A DNA stretch of 64,000 nucleotides. It comes from CAVRUH01 sp963822595. Its GTDB lineage: Bacteria; Chlamydiota; Chlamydiia; Chlamydiales; Waddliaceae. Below the pieces are notes generated by a model, which was given only the letters and a program-made list of their open reading frames with translations, was not told the origin of the DNA and did no database searches. Position numbers and translations under genes: made by a program. The stretch is from the NCBI GenBank assembly GCA_963822595.1, contig CAWGIG010000001.1, positions 682,001 through 746,000 on the forward strand, given 5' to 3'. Positions 1 to 7,895 of this stretch are shown here, piece by piece (the stretch's first letter is position 1; each line of letters begins with the position of its first letter).

Positions 1-648
1 ATACGAGATCGTATAGCTGCAATCAAAGCAACAAAAGAAGCTCTAGAATTAGCTGAGAAGTTCTCGACTGTTGTTTATTTTTGTCATGTAAGTACAGAAG
101 AAGAAGTCGAAATGATTCGCAAAGCTAAAAAAAATGAAATTCTTGTCTTTGCCGAAGCCACCCCGCATCATCTCTTTTTAAATGAAGACGATTATGCAAA
201 ATGGGGCACGAAAGTGCAGATGAATCCTCCCCTTAGAACAAAAAGGGATCAACAAGCCCTTTGGGATGCAATCTTTGACGGCACCATAGATACAATCGGC
301 TCGGACCATGCGCCGCACACTCTGGAAGAAAAATCACAGCCCTACGGCAAATCGCCTTCAGGGGTCCCCGGAGTCGAAACGACCCTTCCACTTCTGCTGA
401 ACGCTTATCATGAGAAAAAAATTTCGATAGAAAAAATTATCGAATTGATGCGGACCAATCCTATCAACATCTTTGATTTGGAACAAAATAATGACATCGT
501 TTTGGTCGATTTAGATAAGAGAAAGGAAGTAAAGGACGAATATCTTAACACCAAATGTAAATGGTCCCCTTTTGCAGGACGCATTTTGCGCGGATGGCCT
601 ATATACACGATTGTGAACGGAAAAATCTTTAAGGTGGATCATGATTAA
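1..648 (+). CDS. pyrC: Dihydroorotase, C-terminal part (5' end outside window)
   Basis: Open from base 1 in frame with the ATG at 112, so the gene enters from the left edge and about 215 residues remain. Dihydroorotase closes carbamoyl aspartate to dihydroorotate in de novo pyrimidine synthesis. Visible family marks are a CHVST segment (metal-binding His), EATPHHL, NPPLRTKRD and the GSDHAPHTLEEK block that holds the catalytic Asp and a metal ligand. The stop overlaps the pyrD start by 8 bases, which implies translational coupling. The usual family length is about 420 residues, so roughly half is missing because of the window edge, not a truncation. Confidence 0.93.
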   Translation: MRDRIAAIKATKEALELAEKFSTVVYFCHVSTEEEVEMIRKAKKNEILVFAEATPHHLFLNEDDYAKWGTKVQMNPPLRTKRDQQALWDAIFDGTIDTIGSDHAPHTLEEKSQPYGKSPSGVPGVETTLPLLLNAYHEKKISIEKIIELMRTNPINIFDLEQNNDIVLVDLDKRKEVKDEYLNTKCKWSPFAGRILRGWPIYTIVNGKIFKVDHD

Positions 649-1738
649 AAAAGAGCCGGGAATTTACGACATACATAAGAGCTGGATGGAAAATCTTGCT
701 CATGGTCCCTATTTTTCCGACCCAATTCCTCAAAGGATTGTTCCTGATAGATCCCAATGGGTAGATTTTCTAGGGTTTAAAGTAGCTTCTCGCCTAGGGA
801 TCCCCGCCGGCCCGCTTTTAAATTCCTTGTGGATAGGTTTTGCGGCAGATTTCGGCTATGACATTGTGACTTATAAAACAATTCGAACTCATGATCACCC
901 AAGCCACCCAGTGCCTAATATTGTTCCCGTAGAAACAAATGGTCCGCTTATTCCGCGAGAACTCCCTGCCAGCCTAAAAGCCCTAAAGCATTTGCCCTCT
1001 AATCTCTCACATATCGGAATCACAAATTCCTTTGGAAATCCGTCTCGCTCTCCGACTTACCTCAAAATAGACATTGCCCAGTCCAATGATAAACTGCATG
1101 AAGGACAAATCATGGTGGTTTCTGTTTTTGGAACCGATCATGATAATATAAGCAGTGCGGATGATTTTGCCAATTGCGCTGCTTTTGCAAAAGATTGCGG
1201 AGCAAAAGTGATTGAAGCGAATTATTCGTGCCCGAATGTCTCCTCGCAAGAGGGATCGCTCTATTCTAATCCTGCAGCGGTCTATGAATTTTCTTCGAAA
1301 ATTGTAAAAGCAATCGGCGATACCCCACTTATCATAAAAGTCGGTGTATTTCCGGATAATAAAACCATGCAAGAAACCTTTGTTGCCGCGGCGCGGGCGG
1401 GAGTGAGGGCTATTTCGGGAATTAATACCATCAGCATGAAAGTCGTCGATGCATTTGGAAATCCTGCTCTAGGACCCAATAGACTTAACTGCGGCATATG
1501 CGGGTGTCCTATTCATGAAGCAGCCGTTGAATTCACAAGGAATGCTCGCACTATTATTGACCAACAGAAACTGGGAATGACTTTAATCTCTACAGGCGGC
1601 GTTACCTTACCCGAACACTTTCAGAATTTTTTTAATGCAGGAGCCGATTTTGCCATGACAGCTACCGGCATGATGTGGAATCCTTATTTAGCCAATCAAT
1701 ATCAATCCATAACCCTCCCAAAAATATATGCAACGTGA
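641..1738 (+). CDS. pyrD: Dihydroorotate dehydrogenase family protein
   Basis: A 365-residue TIM-barrel flavoprotein predicted to oxidise dihydroorotate to orotate. The NYSCPN motif matches the NLSCPN loop that carries the catalytic Cys of class 1 (cytosolic) enzymes. A second glycine-rich STGGV segment near the C-terminus fits the FMN phosphate site. There is no N-terminal membrane helix of the class 2 type. The N-terminal 60 residues are divergent, so the electron acceptor is not predictable. It overlaps pyrC by 8 bases and pyrE by 11, placing it firmly in the UMP operon. Confidence 0.85.
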   Translation: MIKKEPGIYDIHKSWMENLAHGPYFSDPIPQRIVPDRSQWVDFLGFKVASRLGIPAGPLLNSLWIGFAADFGYDIVTYKTIRTHDHPSHPVPNIVPVETNGPLIPRELPASLKALKHLPSNLSHIGITNSFGNPSRSPTYLKIDIAQSNDKLHEGQIMVVSVFGTDHDNISSADDFANCAAFAKDCGAKVIEANYSCPNVSSQEGSLYSNPAAVYEFSSKIVKAIGDTPLIIKVGVFPDNKTMQETFVAAARAGVRAISGINTISMKVVDAFGNPALGPNRLNCGICGCPIHEAAVEFTRNARTIIDQQKLGMTLISTGGVTLPEHFQNFFNAGADFAMTATGMMWNPYLANQYQSITLPKIYAT

Positions 1739-2339
1739 AGCCATCGTTCGTAAACTCCATACCATTGGAGCCATAAAATTTGGAACTTTTACACTTAAAA
1801 GTGGAATCATTTCCCCTTTTTATATCGATCTCAGATTGATCGTCTCCTATCCGGATCTTCTGGAAAAAATAGGCGATTTCATGTGGGAAGAGGTGCAAGA
1901 TTGCAGATTCAATATTATTTGCGGCGTTCCCTATACGGCGCTCCCGATAGCGACGGCGATATCCCTGAAGCAAGGGATACCGATGGTCATGAGGCGTAAA
2001 GAGTCAAAAGACTATGGAACAAAAAAAATCATCGAAGGAAAATTCGAAAGAGGGCAAAAGTGCCTCGTTGTAGAAGATTTGATCACGAGTGGCTCCAGCA
2101 TTCTAGAAACAATCGCCCCCTTAGAAGAAGAAGGCCTTATTGTACATGATACCCTCGTATTGATAGATCGTGAACAGGGTGGGGAAAGCAACCTCAAAGA
2201 TAAAGGATATCAATTGCATTCTGTCTTCAAAATTACCGAAGTATTTGATATCCTCCAGAATTCAGAAAAAATTGATACAAGGACAGCCTCCGAGGCAAAA
2301 GAATTTATTAAAAACAACCAAGTGGCGATGAAACCATGA
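1728..2339 (+). CDS. pyrE: Orotate phosphoribosyltransferase, eukaryote-like
   Basis: Transfers phosphoribose from PRPP to orotate to give OMP. The PRPP-binding signature appears as CLVVEDLITSGSS, and the flexible-loop region as RRKESKDYGTK. Segments such as FTLKSGIISPFYIDLR, CGVPYTALPIAT and VLIDREQGG match the N-terminal OPRT half of human UMP synthase, as I remember it, more closely than E. coli PyrE. Length is 203 residues. It overlaps pyrD by 11 bases and pyrF by 4, in the OPRT-then-ODC order found in the fused eukaryotic enzyme. Confidence 0.93.
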   Translation: MQREAIVRKLHTIGAIKFGTFTLKSGIISPFYIDLRLIVSYPDLLEKIGDFMWEEVQDCRFNIICGVPYTALPIATAISLKQGIPMVMRRKESKDYGTKKIIEGKFERGQKCLVVEDLITSGSSILETIAPLEEEGLIVHDTLVLIDREQGGESNLKDKGYQLHSVFKITEVFDILQNSEKIDTRTASEAKEFIKNNQVAMKP

Positions 2340-3118
2340 TCACAACAACACATTCCCTTTCGGAAAGATCCAAACTCTGCAAAAATGCGACAGCACAATC
2401 TCTGTATGAAATTATGGAGAAAAAAGAGACGAATTTAGCCTTCAGTGCCGACTTTACACATAAAGAGATGATTCTTAGATTTGCCGATCTGTTGGGGCCC
2501 GAAATATGTGTCTTTAAAACGCACATAGATCTCGTCCAAGATTTCGATCGGGAACTTGTTCAAGAATTAAAAAGAATTGCTAAAAGACATCAATTTCTCA
2601 TTTTTGAAGACCGAAAATTCACCGACATCGGGACAATCAGCAAGATGCAATATGAAAAAGGAATCTATCGTATTTCGGAATGGGCTCATATCATCAATGC
2701 AATGGCAACATCGGGCCCCGGAATCGTCCAAGGACTAAAAGAAGTGGGTCTTCCTTTAAATCGTGGGTTGCTTTTAGTCGCGGAGCTAAGCTCATCAGGA
2801 TCTCTTGCTACAGGGAGTTACACAGAAGCTGCCATCAAAATGGCTGTAGATAATCCTGAATTTGTATTCGGTTTTATTTGCCAAAGAAAGCTTGTAGAGG
2901 ATCCGGGATTTCTTCATTTTACCCCCGGAGTTAAACTTGCGGTGGGAACAGATTCTCTCGGACAACAATACAATACTCCGGAATCGGCAATCAATAATGG
3001 AACAGACATCATCATTGTCGGAAGAGGCATCGCAGAAGCCCAAAACCCACATATTGAAGCCATACGCTACAAAGAAGCGGGCTGGAATGCACTGAAGAGC
3101 CGCATGGCAAATTCATGA
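2336..3118 (+). CDS. pyrF: Orotidine 5'-phosphate decarboxylase, eukaryote-like
   Basis: Decarboxylates OMP to UMP, the last step of the pathway. The catalytic block reads FEDRKFTDIG, the eukaryotic/group form DRKFADIG rather than the shorter E. coli type. Further marks are CVFKTHIDL, SSSGSLATGSYT, TPGV, LGQQYNTPE and a C-terminal IIIVGRGI phosphate-binding motif. All have close counterparts in the ODC half of human UMP synthase. The protein has 260 residues. It starts inside the pyrE stop (ATGA overlap), and its own stop overlaps the next gene by 4 bases. Confidence 0.95.
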   Translation: MITTTHSLSERSKLCKNATAQSLYEIMEKKETNLAFSADFTHKEMILRFADLLGPEICVFKTHIDLVQDFDRELVQELKRIAKRHQFLIFEDRKFTDIGTISKMQYEKGIYRISEWAHIINAMATSGPGIVQGLKEVGLPLNRGLLLVAELSSSGSLATGSYTEAAIKMAVDNPEFVFGFICQRKLVEDPGFLHFTPGVKLAVGTDSLGQQYNTPESAINNGTDIIIVGRGIAEAQNPHIEAIRYKEAGWNALKSRMANS

Positions 3119-3873
3119 GCAAAAGCAACATCTGGGCTATCGGGGATTTGCACCTGTCCTTTGGCATTCCTAATAAGGAAATGGACGTTTTTGGTGAAAC
3201 CTGGATTGGGTGGACCCAAAAGATAGAAAAAAACTGGCGCGAGAATATCAAAGAAGATGATCTTGTATTGATTCCCGGGGATATCTCTTGGGCCATGCAC
3301 CTTGAAGAGGCTTTAGCAGATCTTCAATGGATCGATAAGCTTCCGGGAACGAAGGTTATGATTCGCGGAAACCATGACTACTGGTGGGAATCGGCAAGCA
3401 AAATTAAAAAGGTGCTGCCACCGTCTATCCATATTATATCTAACGATGCTTACAATTGGGATGATGTTTCCGTTTGCGGCGTGCGCCTTTGGGATACACC
3501 TGAGTATAATTTTAAAGGATTTATCGAAATCAAAGAGAATAAACGGGAACGGCCTTTGACCGAATTTGATCATGATCAAGAAAAGGCAAACAAAATATTC
3601 GAGCGTGAGTTAGGCCGTTTAGAGATGAGTTTGAAATGTTTAAATAAGCAGGCGAGTTTTAAAATAGCGATGATTCATTACCCTCCGATTAGCGCTGATT
3701 TACAAGCATCGAAGACATCGTTGCTTCTGGAGAAATATGGAGTCAATGTTTGTGTATTTGGACACTTGCACAATATTAAAACGAGCACACAGATGTTCGG
3801 AGAAAAAAACGGCATTAAATATATTCTGACGTCGTGCGACTATCTAGACTTTTGTCCGATACGAATTAGATAA
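3115..3873 (+). CDS. Calcineurin-like metallophosphoesterase
   Basis: A 252-residue dinuclear-metal phosphoesterase. The full motif set is visible: GDLHLS, PGDISWA, RGNHDYWW, MIHYPP and FGHLHN. The natural substrate is unknown; related proteins are annotated only as phosphohydrolases, and a similar gene exists in Chlamydia. It overlaps pyrF by 4 bases and so is the last gene of the pyrimidine operon. Whether it serves nucleotide metabolism or is only co-transcribed cannot be told. No obvious terminator follows directly; a palindrome-rich region begins about 170 bases downstream. Confidence 0.88.
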   Translation: MSKSNIWAIGDLHLSFGIPNKEMDVFGETWIGWTQKIEKNWRENIKEDDLVLIPGDISWAMHLEEALADLQWIDKLPGTKVMIRGNHDYWWESASKIKKVLPPSIHIISNDAYNWDDVSVCGVRLWDTPEYNFKGFIEIKENKRERPLTEFDHDQEKANKIFERELGRLEMSLKCLNKQASFKIAMIHYPPISADLQASKTSLLLEKYGVNVCVFGHLHNIKTSTQMFGEKNGIKYILTSCDYLDFCPIRIR

Positions 3874-4042
3874 GTTAATCCCCAAGCGAAAGGGTTGCCA
3901 GCCCTCGTTAGCAGCGATGCCTAGCTCGTGTGTGACCATATTTGCGTACTTAAACAAATAGGTATCGCTCATCTTTTCAGTCAAAAAACTGTCTTATTCC
4001 TTATCCAAAAAAATCTAATATTGGGTTCGATTCAGGATTATC

Positions 4043-4295
4043 GGTAAGGTCCTGTGCTGCAAAGCAGCAATTTAATCATAGCCCAATGTGTAGTGCCAAA
4101 GGCACAAACGTTGGGTAGGTGATAGATCGTGCATAGCTGCAAAGCAGCGATTCAATACTAATTCGCTCCAAGAAATCTAGTAATAAATCGCTGCTTTGCA
4201 GCTTCGCATTCTACATCGGGTACCCAACGTTTGTGCCTTTGGCACTACACATTGGGCTATGATTAAATTGCTGCTTTGCAGCACAGGACCTTACC
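4043..4295. repeat. 253-bp inverted repeat, copy 1 (downstream of first BTB gene)
   Basis: A long imperfect palindrome. The outer ~75 bases of each arm are essentially identical complements, running from GGTAAGGTCCTGTGCTGC to CGTTGGGTA. Within the arms are smaller palindromes, GCTGCAAAGCAGC (four times per element) and GTGCCAAAGGCAC, so the element can fold as a branched structure. It lies between the convergent metallophosphoesterase and BTB-like genes, on the 3' side of both. A nearly identical copy of the same length lies at 5982-6234. The 3874-4418 gap holds this element and a terminator. Confidence 0.95.
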
Positions 4296-4331
4296 AAAAA
4301 CTTTTGGGACATTAAGCGCATCTAAACAAAA

Positions 4332-4349
4332 AACCCGCAGATGCGGGTT
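4332..4349 (-). terminator. Rho-independent terminator of first BTB-like gene
   Basis: An 8-bp GC-rich stem (AACCCGCA/TGCGGGTT) with a two-base centre. On the minus strand it is followed by a run of six T, the classic intrinsic terminator layout, 70 bases after the stop codon of the BTB-like gene. The same hairpin recurs after the second paralogue. Confidence 0.85.
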
Positions 4350-4418
4350 ACTCCAAATTTATGCGCCAATAAATTATTGCGAGTTGATGTTAGTTTTTTT
4401 GCAATCCTGTATAGCGTT

Positions 4419-5837
4419 TCAAAGATCGACAACCGGGAATTTCCACACCCGAACGACTCCTTGACCATACATGTTTTTACCGAGGCTCACGCTAAGCCCT
4501 GAAAGACCAAATGCCTCAACAATGGGATACCACCTATCAATTCTTTGACAAGTGACAGATCGCAAAGGATTACGTCGTCCAAATAGATACTCACCTGTTT
4601 GAGCAAAAAGCATCAGGCTGCAGATAACAACTTCCAAAATTGTAGGAAGATCCTTATCGCAATACATCGCGGTGGACTCTGCATGCGCTTCTAATTTTTG
4701 AGGAATCCTTTCAATGACTAGCCAATAACCTTCTCTAACCGGAGCATTTCTAGTATCATTTGGTATCGGAAAAAAATCATTAAAAGCCAACTCAGTATTT
4801 TTTCCAGTTTTAGATTTTGATGCTCGTTCAGCCATTTCATTTAATGTCACAAGTTTATCTCCATCAAGCATCGGAGGAATATAGACAGCTAAATGGGTTT
4901 TACTATTACAATTCGCATTCCAGAAATCTGTAAATTTTTTGGATGGAAGAGGCACCTTACCGGGATCGCCATACGTTTGAATCCAATCATCTGCTCCATA
5001 AATCCCTTCCGGAAGATTGTTAAATTGTAAGAATTGTGCTGCTATATAATACTCTTCGGATGGTTTTTCAGGATCTTTCCTGGTTTCTACTTTATGTAAC
5101 ACATCACAAAAAACATTTATTGTTACTCCCTTCATAGGGATCAAATGTGACTCCATTTCCTTACATTCATGTATAAACATAGCCTTAAAGAAATCGCCAC
5201 AGAGTATAAGCTTTGCTTTCGGAAGAGGAAATTGTTCACCTGTATCAAAATCAAGAGTATATATTTCCGTCAGATCCTCAATAGGAATATTGTTATACGC
5301 CATTTGTTTTAGCGTTATTTCACTATAACAAACCGATTCCCCATTCTTTAAATGAATTTCAAGCGCTTTGACTCCATTTTCCTTAATAAAATTCCAAAAT
5401 TTTTCCTGACTTCCTTCACAAGTTTGATTCATAAAAATACTTAAAGCATCTTGTGTAATGTCAAATTTGCCATTTTTCACATAGAGTCGTCCCAGGTACT
5501 CCGAAGACTCTTTAATAGCGGAAGCTATTTCAACATGGAAATCTGAATCGTATTCGGTAATTTTTACGACACCGTCAGATTTGTTACAGCAATGTCGGAG
5601 TATAAGAATTTTAATAACTGAGATTATATCTTTATTATCACGATTTTCTGTAAATTTCAGTATGCGGCCTATGAGTTCAGAATCTCGAATCAAGTCACTA
5701 TTTTTTTCCAGAACGGCACTGATTCTCTGTATTTTTTTAACTATATGATCCGGTGGTATTTTGATCAAACTTCGATAATTTGCCGGAATTTCCTTCATTT
5801 CAGTTATAATTTGATCTCTTGGACTTAATTGGTGCAT
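4419..5837 (-). CDS. BTB/POZ-like domain protein, paralogue 1
   Basis: A 472-residue protein without signal peptide or membrane segment, with a good ribosome site (AAGGA) before the ATG. Its middle part, roughly residues 190-270, has the BTB/POZ pattern: a strand ending DTGEQFPLPKAKLILCGDFFKAMF, then an acidic stretch, then a helix VFCDVLHKV. Flanking regions are not recognised. BTB and F-box proteins are known to be expanded in amoeba-associated chlamydiae, where they are thought to recruit host cullin ubiquitin ligases after secretion; that role here is inference. The paralogue follows on the same strand at 6356-7753. Confidence 0.6.
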   Translation of the reverse strand: MHQLSPRDQIITEMKEIPANYRSLIKIPPDHIVKKIQRISAVLEKNSDLIRDSELIGRILKFTENRDNKDIISVIKILILRHCCNKSDGVVKITEYDSDFHVEIASAIKESSEYLGRLYVKNGKFDITQDALSIFMNQTCEGSQEKFWNFIKENGVKALEIHLKNGESVCYSEITLKQMAYNNIPIEDLTEIYTLDFDTGEQFPLPKAKLILCGDFFKAMFIHECKEMESHLIPMKGVTINVFCDVLHKVETRKDPEKPSEEYYIAAQFLQFNNLPEGIYGADDWIQTYGDPGKVPLPSKKFTDFWNANCNSKTHLAVYIPPMLDGDKLVTLNEMAERASKSKTGKNTELAFNDFFPIPNDTRNAPVREGYWLVIERIPQKLEAHAESTAMYCDKDLPTILEVVICSLMLFAQTGEYLFGRRNPLRSVTCQRIDRWYPIVEAFGLSGLSVSLGKNMYGQGVVRVWKFPVVDL

Positions 5838-5981
5838 ATAATTCCTTTAAAAGTTTTAAAATTAATAAGGAAAAATAGTAATATATTACAAAACTAATGT
5901 CAATAATTTCTGGATCTTGTGAAATTCCAAATCCTGACTTAATCAAAAAAAATCTAAAATTGGGTTTGATTCAAAAGTGGC

Positions 5982-6234
5982 GGTAAGGTCCTGTGCTGCA
6001 AAGCAGCAATTTAATCATAGCCCAATGTGTAGTGCCAAAGGCACAAACGTTGGGTAGGTGATAGATCGTGCGTAGCTGCAAAGCAGCGATTTAATACTAA
6101 TTCGCTCCAAGAAATCTAGTAATAAATCGCTGCTTTGCAGCTACGCATTCTACATCGGGTACCCAACGTTTGTGCCTTTGGCACTACACATTGGGCTATG
6201 ATTAAATTGCTGCTTTGCAGCACAGGACCTTACC
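5982..6234. repeat. 253-bp inverted repeat, copy 2 (downstream of second BTB gene)
   Basis: Same length and nearly the same sequence as the element at 4043-4295; only a few substitutions are seen by eye. It has identical internal palindromes and the same central spacer. It lies between the start of BTB paralogue 1 and the end of paralogue 2. The flanking stretch upstream (AAAATCTAA.ATTGGGTT) and the terminator downstream are duplicated as well, so the copy unit includes the 3' end of the gene. The rest of the 5838-6355 gap shows nothing else. Confidence 0.95.
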
Positions 6235-6269
6235 AAAAACTTTTGGGACATAAGCGCATCTAAACAAAA

Positions 6270-6287
6270 AACCCGCAGATGCGGGTT
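6270..6287 (-). terminator. Rho-independent terminator of second BTB-like gene
   Basis: Identical 8-bp stem and T-run (minus strand) to the terminator at 4332-4349, about 70 bases after the stop of paralogue 2. Confidence 0.85.
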
Positions 6288-6355
6288 ACTTCAAATTTAT
6301 GCGCCGATAAATTATTGCGAGTCGATGATAGTTTCCTTGCTATCCTTTCAAGCGT

Positions 6356-7753
6356 TCAATGACCAATACTCGCGAACTTCCAGGTCCGCACTACACCGGT
6401 GCAGCTGAGGTCCGCAGCTCTTTCGGTCATCAATAAGAACTCCTTATTATTCATCAAAATAGCGGCCATTCCTTCACATAGAACCCATTTTTTTGGTTCA
6501 AAGAGCAACTCGCCAGTTTTTGCAAAATGCATAAAACTGCAGATCATAACATCCAAAGCCAAGGGTAGCCTATGACCACAAAAGGCCCTTTGAGCTTCTT
6601 CACCCTCACCCAATTTTTGAACCGTCCTTTCTATGATTAACCAAGAACCTTCTTTAACAGGATCGTTTTCGACACCTGATCTTACACCTTTTAATACAAC
6701 ATCCCATTTAGAGTATTGCGCGCGCGTCGCGATCTCCTTAACCGTCACAAGATTTTTTTGATCAAGAGAGGGAGGAATGTAAACCCCTACATGTGTTTTG
6801 ATATTGCAGTTGGCCTTCCAAAATTGGAAGAATTCTTTTGGCGGAGTAGGCACTTTACCGGGATTTCCAAAGGTCTGAATCCAATCCTCTTCCCCATAGA
6901 CGCCCTCGGGAAGTTTTATAGCCTGCTCAAATTGGAAAAAACTCGATGCAATTTGGAATTCCTCAGCAGGTGGTGCAGGACGGTTTCCGGTTTCAACTTT
7001 CCTTAGCACATCACAAAATCCGTTTAATGATGCTCCCTCGATATGGATGATATGAGTATTTACTTCATTCATATTGTGGGAAAGCATGGCTTGGAAGAAA
7101 TCCCCACAGAGTAAAAGCTTCGCTTTAGGCAGCGGAAATTGTTCTCCTGTTTCAAATTCCAGAGTATACATCTCTGTCAGATCAGCAACTGGAATATTAT
7201 TATCAACAAATTGCTTAAGAATTATTTCTCCATAAGAAATGGATTCTCCATTATTCAATCGAATTTCAACTTCATTGACCTTAAATAAAAGTTGGGTTTC
7301 CCTAATAAAAATCCAAAATTTTTCGTCACTATTCTCGCATTTTTCTTTTATGAAAATCTTTAGCGCCTCTTCTGAAATCGCGAACTTTAATTTATTTATA
7401 TAGAGACGTCCGAGAGCCGGGCATGCCCTAATAGCCGACGCTAATTCGGCATCGGTAACAGAAGGGTTTTCAATAATTTTCACGACTCCATTATGTACAT
7501 TACAACAGTGTCGCTGAATAAGGTCTTTTCTAAAGCTATTGATAGCCGGATTCACACTTTTTTCTGTGTATTTTAGAATTCTGCCTATGAGACCTGGGTC
7601 GCGAATCAGAAGAGCATCCTTTTTCAGAAGCGCAGCGATTTTTTCCACTCTTTTTGCTTTTGGGTCCTGAGGTTGTTTAATCAATCCCTTATAATTAGCC
7701 GGAATTTCCGTCATTAAATTGAGAATTTCTGACTTTGGACTTAATGGGTTCAT
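6356..7753 (-). CDS. BTB/POZ-like domain protein, paralogue 2
   Basis: A 465-residue paralogue of the protein at 4419-5837, clearly similar throughout (EIPANYK/RGLIK N-terminus, EFETGEQFPLPKAKLLLCGDFFQAML in the BTB-like core, VPTPP and NCNIKTHVGVYIPPSL later). The two are diverged by eye to about half identity. AGGAG lies 4 bases before the ATG. Neither has a recognisable signal peptide; chlamydial type III effectors do not need one. It could be a host-directed effector or a cytosolic protein; the sequence alone does not decide. Confidence 0.6.
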   Translation of the reverse strand: MNPLSPKSEILNLMTEIPANYKGLIKQPQDPKAKRVEKIAALLKKDALLIRDPGLIGRILKYTEKSVNPAINSFRKDLIQRHCCNVHNGVVKIIENPSVTDAELASAIRACPALGRLYINKLKFAISEEALKIFIKEKCENSDEKFWIFIRETQLLFKVNEVEIRLNNGESISYGEIILKQFVDNNIPVADLTEMYTLEFETGEQFPLPKAKLLLCGDFFQAMLSHNMNEVNTHIIHIEGASLNGFCDVLRKVETGNRPAPPAEEFQIASSFFQFEQAIKLPEGVYGEEDWIQTFGNPGKVPTPPKEFFQFWKANCNIKTHVGVYIPPSLDQKNLVTVKEIATRAQYSKWDVVLKGVRSGVENDPVKEGSWLIIERTVQKLGEGEEAQRAFCGHRLPLALDVMICSFMHFAKTGELLFEPKKWVLCEGMAAILMNNKEFLLMTERAADLSCTGVVRTWKFASIGH

Positions 7754-7857
7754 AATACTCCTAATAAATGTTATTTTTAATAATAACAGAAATTATAATG
7801 TTAAAATGAATTAATTGCAATTATTCTAAATGAAAGAAAATCGTAAGATTGGGAGAG

Positions 7858-7884
7858 TGCTCGGCGTGAGGGACACGCCGAGCA
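7858..7884. terminator. Stem-loop after the ribonucleotide reductase gene
   Basis: A perfect 11-bp stem (TGCTCGGCGTG/CACGCCGAGCA) with a 5-base loop, 12 bases past the reductase stop on the minus strand. No clear T-run follows, so it may be a terminator or an mRNA-stabilising hairpin. Confidence 0.55.
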
Positions 7885-7895
7885 AGATTTTAATG

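Noticed and set aside
3844..3972. A 42-codon minus-strand frame (MSDTYLFKYANMVTHELGIAANEGWQPF...) overlapping the end of the metallophosphoesterase gene
   Set aside because: Its composition looks protein-like and it could be a gene remnant, but it is short, has no ribosome site, overlaps a secure gene and matches nothing I recognise.
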